From JACJYC01 sp964558465 (GTDB lineage: Bacteria; Bacteroidota; Bacteroidia; Chitinophagales; Saprospiraceae): DNA of 64,000 nucleotides. The stretch covers positions 27,862 to 91,861 of the forward strand of contig CAZLEF010000022.1 of NCBI GenBank assembly GCA_964558465.1, read 5' to 3'. This document shows, in pieces, positions 43,931 to 52,133 of the stretch (positions are counted from its first letter, which is position 1; every line of letters starts with the position of its first letter). A model generated the notes under the pieces. The model did not search any database, was not told the origin of the DNA, and saw nothing but the letters and a program-made list of their open reading frames with translations. The position numbers were made by a program, and so were the translations under genes.

Positions 43931-44797
43931 ATGAAAGAATCAGATTTTTATCCGGCAGTACGCCAATATTGCGGCGTACTGCCGGCCAGTTTCGAAGAGA
44001 TTCCGGCCGGGCGTAAAGCGACCCTGTTGAAACTGGCTGATTACATCTTCGGAAAACGATCTGCCGGGCAAGCGGTTCAGGTGACGGTCATCTGCAACCA
44101 CAATTCCAGACGCAGCCATATGGGACAGCTTTGGTTGCTGACCGCCGCCGCGTGGTATGGTATCGATGGGGTTTATTCCTTTTCGGGAGGTACCGAAGCC
44201 ACAGCTTTTCATCCGAACGCGGTGCCGGCTTTGATTGTGTTGGTCAGGGTGGCGGTTTGGTTGAGGAGGCAGTATTATGAAGGATTACCAACCAAAAGAT
44301 CTTTCAGGGTGTTCTCTCTCAAAGACCTATACCATATGAAAAAAATCCTTTTTATTTTTTCCCTGTTTGCTTTTGCGGCCTGCGGCGAAAAAGCTGCGGA
44401 AAAATCCGTCATTTGCGAAACTACGTTGGAAACCGCCCTTCAGTGCGCAAAAAATGAGACCGGACAGACCCGTGAGCAATTCCTTGACCGGCTGGCAGGC
44501 GTATGGACCTTGCGCGCATCCCAATGCGGGTTTTGTCTGAACAGAGATTGTATAGAGATCCCCGAAGGCCAGGGTGAGCAATTGGAATTTTCGCGGGATA
44601 GCTTGTTAAGGATAACCACGCCGACGGGGATCCAAGTGACAACCACCTTCGACCTTAAGGAAATAGAAGGGCGCTGGTTTGTACAAGGAAAGGAAGAAGA
44701 AACGCTCCCCGCGCTCTCCGTTTATTGCGACAGTATTGCCATGCAGGATAACCGGGCATTTGATGGGCCGGTGCTGATTTATAAAAAAATGAAATAA
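43931..44797 (+). CDS. ArsC-like phosphatase fragment run in frame into a lipoprotein
   Basis: One 288-codon frame containing two unrelated parts. Residues 1-102 match the Bacteroidota low-molecular-weight phosphatase/arsenate reductase family: AGRKATLLKLADYI, then the CX5R loop VICNHNSRRSHMGQLW and SGGTEATAFHPNAVPAL. The normal family runs on to about 200 residues, including an FAAVMTCSDAD-type Cys region that is absent here. After VPAL the sequence becomes unlike the family, then at residue 136 an independent ATG opens a lipoprotein signal. Most likely a deletion removed the 3' half of an arsC-like gene; the fusion may or may not be translated as one product. Confidence 0.6.
   Translation: MKESDFYPAVRQYCGVLPASFEEIPAGRKATLLKLADYIFGKRSAGQAVQVTVICNHNSRRSHMGQLWLLTAAAWYGIDGVYSFSGGTEATAFHPNAVPALIVLVRVAVWLRRQYYEGLPTKRSFRVFSLKDLYHMKKILFIFSLFAFAACGEKAAEKSVICETTLETALQCAKNETGQTREQFLDRLAGVWTLRASQCGFCLNRDCIEIPEGQGEQLEFSRDSLLRITTPTGIQVTTTFDLKEIEGRWFVQGKEEETLPALSVYCDSIAMQDNRAFDGPVLIYKKMK
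44336..44797 (+). CDS. Small lipoprotein, unrecognised (independent start inside the fused frame)
   Basis: 153 residues from the ATG at 44336. MKKILFIFSLFAFAAC is a complete lipoprotein signal with lipobox FAAC. The mature part has five more Cys, including QCGFCLNRDC, and a lipocalin-like ending (LEFSRDSLLRITTPTG...FDLKEIEGRWFVQGKEE...FDGPVLIYKKM). This is the likely translated form. The family is not recognised. Confidence 0.65.
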   Translation: MKKILFIFSLFAFAACGEKAAEKSVICETTLETALQCAKNETGQTREQFLDRLAGVWTLRASQCGFCLNRDCIEIPEGQGEQLEFSRDSLLRITTPTGIQVTTTFDLKEIEGRWFVQGKEEETLPALSVYCDSIAMQDNRAFDGPVLIYKKMK

Positions 44798-44846
44798 ACC
44801 AATCGAGTCCTCAAAACCCCATTGCCGGGACTTGTTAACTTGGTGA

Positions 44847-44974
44847 CTTCGACTTCGCTCAGTCACCCAGTCTCCCAGTCACCAAGTCACCAAGTCTCCC
44901 AGTCACCAAGTCACCAAGTCTCCCAGTCACCAAGTCCCCCAGTCTCCAGATCACCCCCTCTCCAAGTCCCCAAT
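44847..44974. repeat. 16-bp core followed by fourteen TCNCCMAG octamers
   Basis: CTTCGACTTCGCTCAG (44847-44862) is flanked by GGTGA and TCACC. It is followed by 8-bp units from 44863 to 44974: TCACCAAG five times, TCTCCCAG three times and variants. The array reaches the stop codon of bshC (44974-44976). Confidence 0.93.
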
Positions 44975-46566
44975 CACTCCTCTGTCACCACCAAAAAATC
45001 CCGGATCAACGGATTCAAATTCTCCACGAGAAAAGTGAGGAATACCCCGCCGTGTTTAAGGTACAACGGCAAGAAATTGTCGTGCCGCTCCTGCAATCCG
45101 CCGCCGGGGAATAATTTTTCCCTTAGTCCCCGGATCTGGTTAATACTGACCTCGTGCCGCTGTTTTTCAGCCCGGATGAGGCGGGTTTCGATCTGCGCCA
45201 GGCTGTTGATGTTTTTGGCCTGTTCGGCCAGCACTGTTTTGACGAGGGTCGGGTCAATGGCTTCCGTCTTATGGGCAATTGCGGCAAAGATCCGTTCGAT
45301 CTCCGCCTTTTCTTCGGCCAGTGAAAATTCGTTATCCGTATTGGCGGCCAGGTATTGTTTGATCAGGGTTTCCGTATCTGTAAACAGGTCTTCGATCTTC
45401 AATCCCAGTTTTTCCATGCGCTTGCGACTGCTCCCGTCGACCCACAATACCGAATTGCGGCGGATCAGCATAGGGAAAGGAATGCCAAAGAAGTGGAACT
45501 GTTCTTTCCGTTCCAGCCAGTAAGCGATCTCCCCGCCGCCGCCGATATAAGCCAGGTTGGGCAGGATGACTTCCTGGTAAAGGGGCCGAAGGATGACATT
45601 CGGACTGAATCGCTCAGGGTGGTTGTCCAATTCCGCCAGCAGTTGATCCTGTGTAAAGGAAAGCTCCGTGTTGAGCACCTTGTACACCCCGTTTTCCTGG
45701 ACAAACCGCTCCCGGAATCCCTCGCCCAGGTAGAACAGGTTGATCTCGCGCGCGTGGGCCTGGCCGGAAAACCCGGCCTCCTGCAACCGGGCGGCTGCCG
45801 CTTCGATCAGTGCCTGCGAAGGATGTTCCAGCAATTCCCGTTTCATGACCGGAATGAACCGGCGCTTCAGGTCTGCGTGGTTCATATCCAGGATAACCAG
45901 GCCGAAGTCGCGGAATAATTCGTTGACAAGGTGGAGGGTGGCCATGCCGTAGCGGTCGTGGCTCGTAAAGGCTTCCCGCAACAGGTGCAGGACCGCTTCG
46001 GCCTGCGGGCCCGCGCCCAGGATGGCGGCTAATTCATCGAGCACCGGCGCCAGGGATTTGGTCGGCATCATCCCGACCGGTCCGTGTTCTTCATTTTCCC
46101 ATTTCAGGGTCTTGCCGAAGAGGTGGGCATGGTTGATCTCTTCAAAATCATGGTCTTCGGCGCCGCTGATAAACACCGGCACAAAGTGATGACCGGGATA
46201 ATGTACCTTCAGCAACCGGGTCAGGTGCAGCGTAGAGGCAATCTTGTAAATATAAAAAAGCGGCCCGGTGAAGAGGGCCGGCTGATGGGCGGTCACCACG
46301 GTAAACGTCCTGGGGTCGGCCAGGGATTGAATATTGCGGACAGTCGCCTCGCTGGGGTCCAAACCCTTATACTGCGTTTCCAGCACCCGGACCAGCAGCC
46401 CGCGGTCGACCGGCAGTTTTTCCCGCTCCCGGATCGCTGCGGCAAACGAGGCGAGGTCGGCCTCATGGGTATAAAACCCTTCCAACCTGGGGTCGGCGGT
46501 GGCGTAAGCGATATCTTTGGCGGACAATTGAGGGATGCCGGCGTAGGGCAGCGGGTGGATGGTCAT
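44974..46566 (-). CDS. bshC: Bacillithiol biosynthesis cysteine-adding enzyme BshC
   Basis: Final step of bacillithiol synthesis, adding cysteine to GlcN-malate. 530 residues, standard length. Family motifs: TAHQPALFTGPLFYIYKIAS (normally TGQQ.GLFTGPLY), ISGAEDHDFEEINH, a Rossmann-like core, LNTELSFT with NVILRPLYQEVILPNLAYIGGGGE, and the C-terminal coiled coil (about 400-470). It is divergent from mnmH, with start codons 51 bp apart. bshA and bshB are not in the window. Confidence 0.94.
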   Translation of the reverse strand: MTIHPLPYAGIPQLSAKDIAYATADPRLEGFYTHEADLASFAAAIREREKLPVDRGLLVRVLETQYKGLDPSEATVRNIQSLADPRTFTVVTAHQPALFTGPLFYIYKIASTLHLTRLLKVHYPGHHFVPVFISGAEDHDFEEINHAHLFGKTLKWENEEHGPVGMMPTKSLAPVLDELAAILGAGPQAEAVLHLLREAFTSHDRYGMATLHLVNELFRDFGLVILDMNHADLKRRFIPVMKRELLEHPSQALIEAAAARLQEAGFSGQAHAREINLFYLGEGFRERFVQENGVYKVLNTELSFTQDQLLAELDNHPERFSPNVILRPLYQEVILPNLAYIGGGGEIAYWLERKEQFHFFGIPFPMLIRRNSVLWVDGSSRKRMEKLGLKIEDLFTDTETLIKQYLAANTDNEFSLAEEKAEIERIFAAIAHKTEAIDPTLVKTVLAEQAKNINSLAQIETRLIRAEKQRHEVSINQIRGLREKLFPGGGLQERHDNFLPLYLKHGGVFLTFLVENLNPLIRDFLVVTEE

Positions 46567-46576
46567 TCTGTCGGTC

Positions 46577-46605
46577 TTGGTTAGCAGAAAGAATTTGTAA
46601 TTTTG
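46577..46605 (+). promoter_or_regulatory. mnmH promoter
   Basis: TTG at 46577-46579, an 18-bp spacer and TAATTTTG at 46598-46605 match the phylum's -33/-7 consensus. They lie in the 51-bp gap between bshC and the mnmH ATG at 46618. Confidence 0.6.
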
Positions 46606-46617
46606 TCGAACTTCTTA

Positions 46618-47694
46618 ATGCTTTTTGAAAGGCTAAAGTTTAACGCGGGGCTGAATAATTTAACTGTGGCGAAAAAAACCGAACCTGAGCAATTGATGCA
46701 GATCCTTCCCGGGCGTGTGCTGGCCGATGTCAGGACGCCCGGCGAATTTGCCGCGGGGCATATCCCCGGGGCGGTCAACCTGCCGCTGTTCACCAATGAA
46801 GAGCGGACTGAGATCGGTACCCTTTACAAACAAGTGGACCCTCAGGTGGCCTTTTTGAGGGGCCTGGAGGTGGTGGGGCCTAAAATGCGGGGTTTTGTAG
46901 AGACCGCCACCGCCCTGTCACCGGACAAAAAGCTGACCATCCATTGCTGGCGGGGCGGGCAGCGCAGCGAGAGCATGGGCTGGCTGCTTGAAAAAAGCGG
47001 TTTTGATGTAACGGTGCTGACGGGGGGGTACAAAGCCTGGCGCCGGCACGTGCTGGAATACCTGGCGGACCCACCGCATCCGTTCCTGGTGTTGGGCGGG
47101 TATACCGGCAGTGGGAAAACGGCGGTTTTGCGGGCGTTGGCGGAGGCGGGGAAAACGGTGGTCGACCTTGAAGCGCTGGCCCACCACAAAGGTTCTGCAT
47201 TCGGCGCCCTGGGGGAGACCCCGCAACCCACAGTAGAACAATTTGAGAACGACCTCTGGAGAATATTTCAGGACATCCCTCCGGGCCGGACCGTCTGGCT
47301 GGAGGACGAAAGCAAATCTATAGGGCGGGTATACCTGCCGGAGGGTTTCTGGCGCAAGCTGTTGTCCTCCACACTGATCCAGTTGGTGATGCCCATCGAA
47401 TTGCGGGTGGAGCGTCTGGTGGAAGAATACGGCGCCTTTTCGCGGGAAGAACTGGCGGAGTGTTTCCGCAAGATCGCCAAACGCACCGGCGGCCAAAACC
47501 TCAATGCGGCCCTGGAGGCGCTGGACCGGAACGACCTCGCTACTGCCGCCGAAGTGGCATTGCGGTACTACGACAAAACCTATGAACATACACTGGCAAG
47601 GCCGGAAAGGGGGCGGATAGTCCGGATACCGGTGGCGACGAATGACCCGGAGGAGATAGCGGCCTTCATTTTAAAAACTTGCCCCGCTGTTTGA
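46618..47694 (+). CDS. mnmH: tRNA 2-selenouridine synthase MnmH/SelU
   Basis: Replaces sulfur by selenium, through a geranylated intermediate, in the wobble 2-thiouridine of certain tRNAs. 358 residues from the ATG at 46618, whose position fits the promoter; the TTG at 46603 lies within the -7 element. An N-terminal rhodanese domain has the active Cys in IHCWRGGQRSESMGWLL. A C-terminal P-loop is LGGYTGSGKTAVLRAL, followed by LEDESKSIGRVYLPE. Presence suggests selenophosphate is made elsewhere on the chromosome. Confidence 0.95.
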   Translation: MLFERLKFNAGLNNLTVAKKTEPEQLMQILPGRVLADVRTPGEFAAGHIPGAVNLPLFTNEERTEIGTLYKQVDPQVAFLRGLEVVGPKMRGFVETATALSPDKKLTIHCWRGGQRSESMGWLLEKSGFDVTVLTGGYKAWRRHVLEYLADPPHPFLVLGGYTGSGKTAVLRALAEAGKTVVDLEALAHHKGSAFGALGETPQPTVEQFENDLWRIFQDIPPGRTVWLEDESKSIGRVYLPEGFWRKLLSSTLIQLVMPIELRVERLVEEYGAFSREELAECFRKIAKRTGGQNLNAALEALDRNDLATAAEVALRYYDKTYEHTLARPERGRIVRIPVATNDPEEIAAFILKTCPAV

Positions 47695-47737
47695 AGTTCC
47701 AGACCAAAATAAACCAGGAAAAAAACAAAAAACAAAA

Positions 47738-48223
47738 ATGAACAACCGGCAAATAAAAACACTGATCAGTTTCATTGTGGGAGTCTACCTGACGTTGGTC
47801 GTGTTCAATAACACGGTGAATTACCAGGCCAACTTTCAGTTTGTCAGCATGGTGGTAAAAATGGAAGATACTTTTTCCCCGGAATTAAACGACTGGAGGG
47901 GTACGCATCATCCGGTTGTACATCATTTTCTGTATATCTTCATCATCCTTTGGGAGTGTCTGATCGCCGGCCTGCTGTTTTTTGGCGCCTATCAGATGTG
48001 GACTAATATCAGGGCTGAGAAAAGTGATTTTAACCGGTCAAAAACATGGGCTTCGACCGGCCTCGCACTTGGTGTGGTCTTGTGGTTTTTCGTATTTATC
48101 AGCGTGGCCGGAGAATGGTTCCTGATGTGGCAGTCAAGCCAGTGGAATGCCCAGGAAAATGCATTTGCCCTGACGACTTGTTTTTTACTTTTCCTCATTT
48201 TTCTGGGTCAGGACAATGATTGA
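47738..48223 (+). CDS. DUF2165 family membrane protein
   Basis: 161 residues, four transmembrane helices (about 8-28, 66-88, 105-124 and 140-157). The family signature is VVFNNTVNYQANFQFVSMVVKMEDTF and HHPVVHHFLYIFIILWECLIAG, and the C-terminal helix has GEWFLMWQSSQWNAQENAF. DUF2165 is a widespread small integral membrane family of unknown role. It lies 43 bp after mnmH, same strand, possibly cotranscribed. Confidence 0.88.
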   Translation: MNNRQIKTLISFIVGVYLTLVVFNNTVNYQANFQFVSMVVKMEDTFSPELNDWRGTHHPVVHHFLYIFIILWECLIAGLLFFGAYQMWTNIRAEKSDFNRSKTWASTGLALGVVLWFFVFISVAGEWFLMWQSSQWNAQENAFALTTCFLLFLIFLGQDND

Positions 48224-48231
48224 GGGGTTGG

Positions 48232-48384
48232 TTTGTTGATGCGTTGATTTGTTTATCTGTTGATTTGTTTATATGCGTGCCACCCCACAGGCGTGGTTGA
48301 TTTGTTGATGTGCGGCGTGGTTGATTTGAGGGCTGCCGAACTGCCAACTGTCGAACTGCCAACTGCCAACTGTCGAACTGTCAA
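48232..48384. repeat. Two short-unit arrays between convergent genes
   Basis: 48232-48271 holds octamers TTTGTTGA, TGCGTTGA, TTTGTTTA, TCTGTTGA, TTTGTTTA. 48333-48384 holds seven CTGYCRAA-type units of 7-8 bp. The second array contains the stop codon of the DUF1501 gene (48381-48383). Both unit types recur near 63.8 kb and 60.8 kb. Confidence 0.9.
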
Positions 48385-49862
48385 CTGATCACCCCCGTCA
48401 CCACCTCCCCAAACTGGTCGGTCAGCCGGTAATCCCGGCCCTGAAAATGGTAGGTCAGCCGTTTGTGGTCAAAACCCAGGCAGTACAGGATAGTGGCCTG
48501 CAGGTCGTGGACATGCACGCGGTCCTTGACGCCGTAATACCCGATATCGTCCGTTTCGCCGTAACTCAGGCCGCCCCGGACGCCGCCGCCCGCCATCCAG
48601 ACCGTGAAGGCCTCGGTGTGGTGGTCGCGACCCACAAAGGGGTTGTCGCGCCCGCTGCGGTTTTCCATCATGGGTGTCCGGCCGAATTCGCCGCCCCAGA
48701 CAACCAGGGTGTCTTCCAACAGGCCCCGCTGTTTCAGGTCCCGGATCAGGGCCGACATCGGCTGGTCCACTTCGCGGCAGCGATCCTTGAACCCGATGTT
48801 GAGGGCCTCTTCCTGCCCAGCGCCGTGGGAGTCCCACCCCCAGTGGAATAGCTGGATGAAACGCACTCCTTGTTCAGCCAGCCGTCTGGCCAAAAGGCAG
48901 TTGTTCGCAAATGAATTGGCGCCCGGTTCCGCCCCGTACATCCGGCGGATATTTTCAGGTTCTTTGGAAATATCCATCGCTTCGGGTACGGAGGCCTGCA
49001 TTTTGTATGCCATTTCGTATTGAGCGATCCGGGTGAGGATCTCCGGATCCTGGAATTCCTCGTATTCTTTCCGGTTGATGGCGTTGATGGCGTTGATGGA
49101 CTTTTTGCGCAGGTCGCGGTCCATGCCTTCCGGGTCCGAAACATACAATACCGGGTCGCCATGTGATTGGCATTGCACCCCCTGGTAAACAGACGGCAAA
49201 AAACCGCTACCCCAGACGCTTTTGCCGGCGTCGGGCGTTTTTCCGCCGGAAACCAGGACCACAAAACCCGGCAGGTTCTCGTTTTCCGACCCCAGCCCGT
49301 AGGTCGCCCACGACCCCATGCTCGGCCTGCCCAGCCGCCCGCTGCCGGTGTAGAGCAGCAATTGCGCCGGCGCGTGGTTGAATTCATGGGTGTGCATGGC
49401 TTTCACAAAACAGACCTCGTCGGCCAGTTGGGAGAAATGGGGCAACCGGTCGGAGATCCAGGCGCCGGATTGTCCGTGTTGGGCAAAAACAGCTTGCGGC
49501 CCCAGCATTTTGGGAACCCCTGAAATGAAGGCAAAGCGTTTGCCCTCCAGCAAAGAGGTGGGGCAGAGCTGATCGTGCAACTTTTGCAATTCGGGTTTAT
49601 AGTCGAACAATTCCAGTTGCGACGGTGACCCGGCCATATGCAGGTAGATCACCCGTTTTGCGCGCGGCGCATGGTGGGGGAGGAGGGCCTTTCCGTTTTG
49701 TCCGCCCTCTGTGAACAGCCCCGGTTGCCCGCCCCCGGATCCGCAGCCCGCCAGCCCGTACAAGGCCATCGCCCCCAAACCCGTTGTGCAGGTTTTCAGA
49801 AAATGCCGGCGGGTGAAATACTGCAATTGCCGGTTGATCGCTTCGTCGTGTATGTTTTTCAT
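48381..49862 (-). CDS. DUF1501 domain (sulfatase-fold) protein with Tat-type signal
   Basis: 493 residues. The N-terminus has a twin-arginine context TRRHFLKTCTTGLGAMALYGLAGC, probably Tat-exported and perhaps lipid-anchored at the Cys. The DUF1501 domain belongs to the alkaline-phosphatase/sulfatase superfamily; KRVIYLHMAGSPSQLELFDYKP, FNHAPAQLLLYTG and VVWGGEFGRTPM are recognisable. DUF1501 genes are usually paired with DUF1549/DUF1553 genes (planctomycete PSD1 type), as here, but an S9 peptidase gene lies between them. Role of the pair is unknown. Confidence 0.93.
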   Translation of the reverse strand: MKNIHDEAINRQLQYFTRRHFLKTCTTGLGAMALYGLAGCGSGGGQPGLFTEGGQNGKALLPHHAPRAKRVIYLHMAGSPSQLELFDYKPELQKLHDQLCPTSLLEGKRFAFISGVPKMLGPQAVFAQHGQSGAWISDRLPHFSQLADEVCFVKAMHTHEFNHAPAQLLLYTGSGRLGRPSMGSWATYGLGSENENLPGFVVLVSGGKTPDAGKSVWGSGFLPSVYQGVQCQSHGDPVLYVSDPEGMDRDLRKKSINAINAINRKEYEEFQDPEILTRIAQYEMAYKMQASVPEAMDISKEPENIRRMYGAEPGANSFANNCLLARRLAEQGVRFIQLFHWGWDSHGAGQEEALNIGFKDRCREVDQPMSALIRDLKQRGLLEDTLVVWGGEFGRTPMMENRSGRDNPFVGRDHHTEAFTVWMAGGGVRGGLSYGETDDIGYYGVKDRVHVHDLQATILYCLGFDHKRLTYHFQGRDYRLTDQFGEVVTGVIS

Positions 49863-49880
49863 AAAAATTGAAAATAATTG

Positions 49881-49944
49881 CGGTGCGATGCACCTTAAAA
49901 TTCCGTTTCGTTTGAGGCTACAGATATTTCGGTGCGATGCACCT
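49881..49944. repeat. Two copies of a CGGTGCGATGCACCT hairpin repeat
   Basis: Exact 15-bp copies at 49881-49895 and 49930-49944, each containing GGTGC-GAT-GCACC (5-bp stem, 3-nt loop). They lie in the spacer upstream of the DUF1501 start. Probably a dispersed genomic repeat. Confidence 0.85.
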
Positions 49945-49960
49945 CCGGTTGGGCGTCTGG

Positions 49961-50040
49961 CCGTCCACCGTCTCCTTCGACTCCGCTCAGGAGCCTAACC
50001 GTCTACCGTCTACCGTGGGCCGTAGGCCGTCCACCATCCA
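49961..50040. repeat. CCGTCNA heptamer array interrupted by the 16-bp core
   Basis: Heptamers CCGTCCA and CCGTCTC (49961-49974), the core CTTCGACTCCGCTCAG (49975-49990), then six heptamers 49999-50040 (CCGTCTA twice, CCGTGGG, CCGTAGG, CCGTCCA, CCATCCA). The stop codon of the S9 peptidase gene is at 50003-50005, so its last 11-12 codons are array sequence. Confidence 0.92.
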
Positions 50041-52099
50041 CCGGCATCGCCACCTCTTCGCCCCAAATATGCCGGTTAAACCAGCGCCAATTGTGCCAGA
50101 TTGCGGCCAGGCGTTCCCTGGGTTTGGTGATGCCGTGACCAAATCCTTTGTACACCACCAATTCGGCGGGCACTTTCATATCCTGCAAACCCTGGTACAA
50201 CTGGTAGGCGTTGGGGATGGGGACCCGCCGGTCAAATTCGCCGTGCTGGATCAGGGTTGGCGTCGAAGCGTTTTTGATATTGGTCATTGGCGAGGTTTTG
50301 GCATACACCTCCGGATCGTCCCAGGGCGTGCCTTTCAGGTACTGCCGGGTAAAGGGATGAATGTCGGTGTTGACATAATAGGTCATCCAGTCGGAAATGC
50401 CTGCGCCTACCGAAATGGCTTTGAACCGGTTGCTGTTGGTGGTCAGAAAAGCGGAAATGTATCCGCCCTGGCTCCAGCCCATACAACCCATCCTTGAGGT
50501 ATCGATCATACCTTTTCCGGCCAGGTGATCAACGCCCGACAGGACGTCCCAGGCATCGCCGACACCCAGGTTGCGCACGTTCAACGCCCGGAAAGCGGCG
50601 CCGTACCCTGCTGATCCCCGGTAATTGACCCGGAGCACCAGCGCGCCTTTGTTGAGCCATTGTACGATGGGATAAACATAAGCCGGAACGGGTGTAGGCC
50701 GGTCGACGCCGGTCGGGCCGCCGTGGATGACGCATAACAGGGGATATTTTTTGGATGGGTCGTAGTTCTGCGGTTTGTGCAAAACCCCTTCGATCAATTC
50801 TCCGTCGCGGCTTTTCCAACTGATTACCTCGCTTTTGGCAGTCGCCCACCCTCGGATCTGGGCCGATAGATCCGTCAGTTTTGCCGGATTTGGCGCGGCT
50901 ACCGGACTGATGTAAATTTCCGAGAGGTCGTCGCCGTTTGATGCGGCATAAGCGATCTGGTCGCCGGACCTGGAAAGGGTGAAACCGTTGACCTGCGACT
51001 GAGGAGCCTGCCACCGGGTAACCTTGCCGTTGTCGGGGTTGATCAGGAAAAGATGGGATTGCGTTCGCTGGGAAGCGCCGGCAAAAATGCCTTTTGGGGT
51101 CCATTCCAGGCCATAGAGATTTTCGTCAAAATCGGCGGCCAACCTTGTCGGTTGACCGCCGCTGACCGGCGGAATTTTAAAAATTCTAGTGTTTTGATAA
51201 TAATTCGATTCCCGGTCATTTTCGCTACTGGTGTAGAGCAGGAATTTTCCATCCGGCGACCAACTCTGAAGGCCGTCCGCACTGGGGTTCTTCACCAAAG
51301 GCGTAATATTTTTGGACTTTACTTCCAGCAAGGAAATATCGCTGTCAAAAAAAGAATTGATCAGCGGGTCGGGCTGGTGCTGGAAGGCAATTTTAGTTCC
51401 ATCAGGCGACCAGGCGAAGCTGACCACGGTGTAGTCCACGCTGTCGATCAGGGCTTTGGGCTCCGGGTAGGAAATGCAGGGCCATGCCTGGGCGGTGGAG
51501 TCTTTTTTATCGTAACAGGGCAGGGAGACGGGTGAGGGCGGGTTCGGATCGAACGGGAGCAGATACAGCCAGGATCGTTTGTATTCCTGGTCTTCGGTCT
51601 CAAAGCCGCCGTAACGCTCCTTTTTATTTTTTTGCTCCTTTGATTCCGGTTCTTCCAGGGTAAGGGCGATCTGTTTGCCGTCGGGCGACCATTCGAACTG
51701 GCCGATGCCCCGGTCGAGGTTGGTCAGTGGCCAGGCTTCCCCGCCGCCGGGGCTGATGACATACAATTGCGTGTTTTCGCCACGTTTCGCGGAAAAAAGG
51801 ATCCAGCGGCTGTCGGGCGACCACCGCGCGCCGCCGCTTCCGCCTCCTTCTGTCCGGGTCAACTGGAAGGGGGCCTTACCATCCTTTGACAACCAGATCT
51901 CCGAATCGAAAGTATTGGCTTTCCAATCGGCCCCGTTGATGTTGAACAGGACGTGTTTTCCGTCCGGAGAGATGGTGGGGCTGCCCGCCGAACGGAGGCT
52001 GATGACTTCTTCAAACGCCGGGTCTTTCTGGCTTTGCAGGGTGGTGGAGAATGCCAGTAAAAGGGCTGAGATTACAAATTTTGAACAAGTTGGGTGCAT
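50003..52099 (-). CDS. S9 family peptidase (prolyl oligopeptidase/acylaminoacyl peptidase type), secreted
   Basis: 698 residues from the ATG at 52099, giving a signal peptide (FVISALLLAFSTTLQSQ); the longer frame to 52126 adds nothing. The N-terminal half is a beta-propeller of PD40 strands (SPDGKHVLFNI, WSPDSRWILFSA, WSPDGKQIAL). The C-terminal alpha/beta-hydrolase has catalytic Ser in GCMGWSQGGYIS and His in GFGHGITKP; an Asp in HGEFDRRVPI completes the triad. The final residues (PVDGGRPTAHGRR) are encoded by the heptamer array. It lies 35 bp downstream of the DUF1553 gene, likely one operon. Confidence 0.95.
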   Translation of the reverse strand: MHPTCSKFVISALLLAFSTTLQSQKDPAFEEVISLRSAGSPTISPDGKHVLFNINGADWKANTFDSEIWLSKDGKAPFQLTRTEGGGSGGARWSPDSRWILFSAKRGENTQLYVISPGGGEAWPLTNLDRGIGQFEWSPDGKQIALTLEEPESKEQKNKKERYGGFETEDQEYKRSWLYLLPFDPNPPSPVSLPCYDKKDSTAQAWPCISYPEPKALIDSVDYTVVSFAWSPDGTKIAFQHQPDPLINSFFDSDISLLEVKSKNITPLVKNPSADGLQSWSPDGKFLLYTSSENDRESNYYQNTRIFKIPPVSGGQPTRLAADFDENLYGLEWTPKGIFAGASQRTQSHLFLINPDNGKVTRWQAPQSQVNGFTLSRSGDQIAYAASNGDDLSEIYISPVAAPNPAKLTDLSAQIRGWATAKSEVISWKSRDGELIEGVLHKPQNYDPSKKYPLLCVIHGGPTGVDRPTPVPAYVYPIVQWLNKGALVLRVNYRGSAGYGAAFRALNVRNLGVGDAWDVLSGVDHLAGKGMIDTSRMGCMGWSQGGYISAFLTTNSNRFKAISVGAGISDWMTYYVNTDIHPFTRQYLKGTPWDDPEVYAKTSPMTNIKNASTPTLIQHGEFDRRVPIPNAYQLYQGLQDMKVPAELVVYKGFGHGITKPRERLAAIWHNWRWFNRHIWGEEVAMPVDGGRPTAHGRR

Positions 52100-52133
52100 G
52101 ATCATCGTATTTAAGGTGTCGGACACCTGTTTC

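Noticed and set aside
44863..44974. Possible CRISPR array
   Set aside because: Units are 8 bp with no spacers and no cas genes nearby; it is a simple short-unit tandem array.
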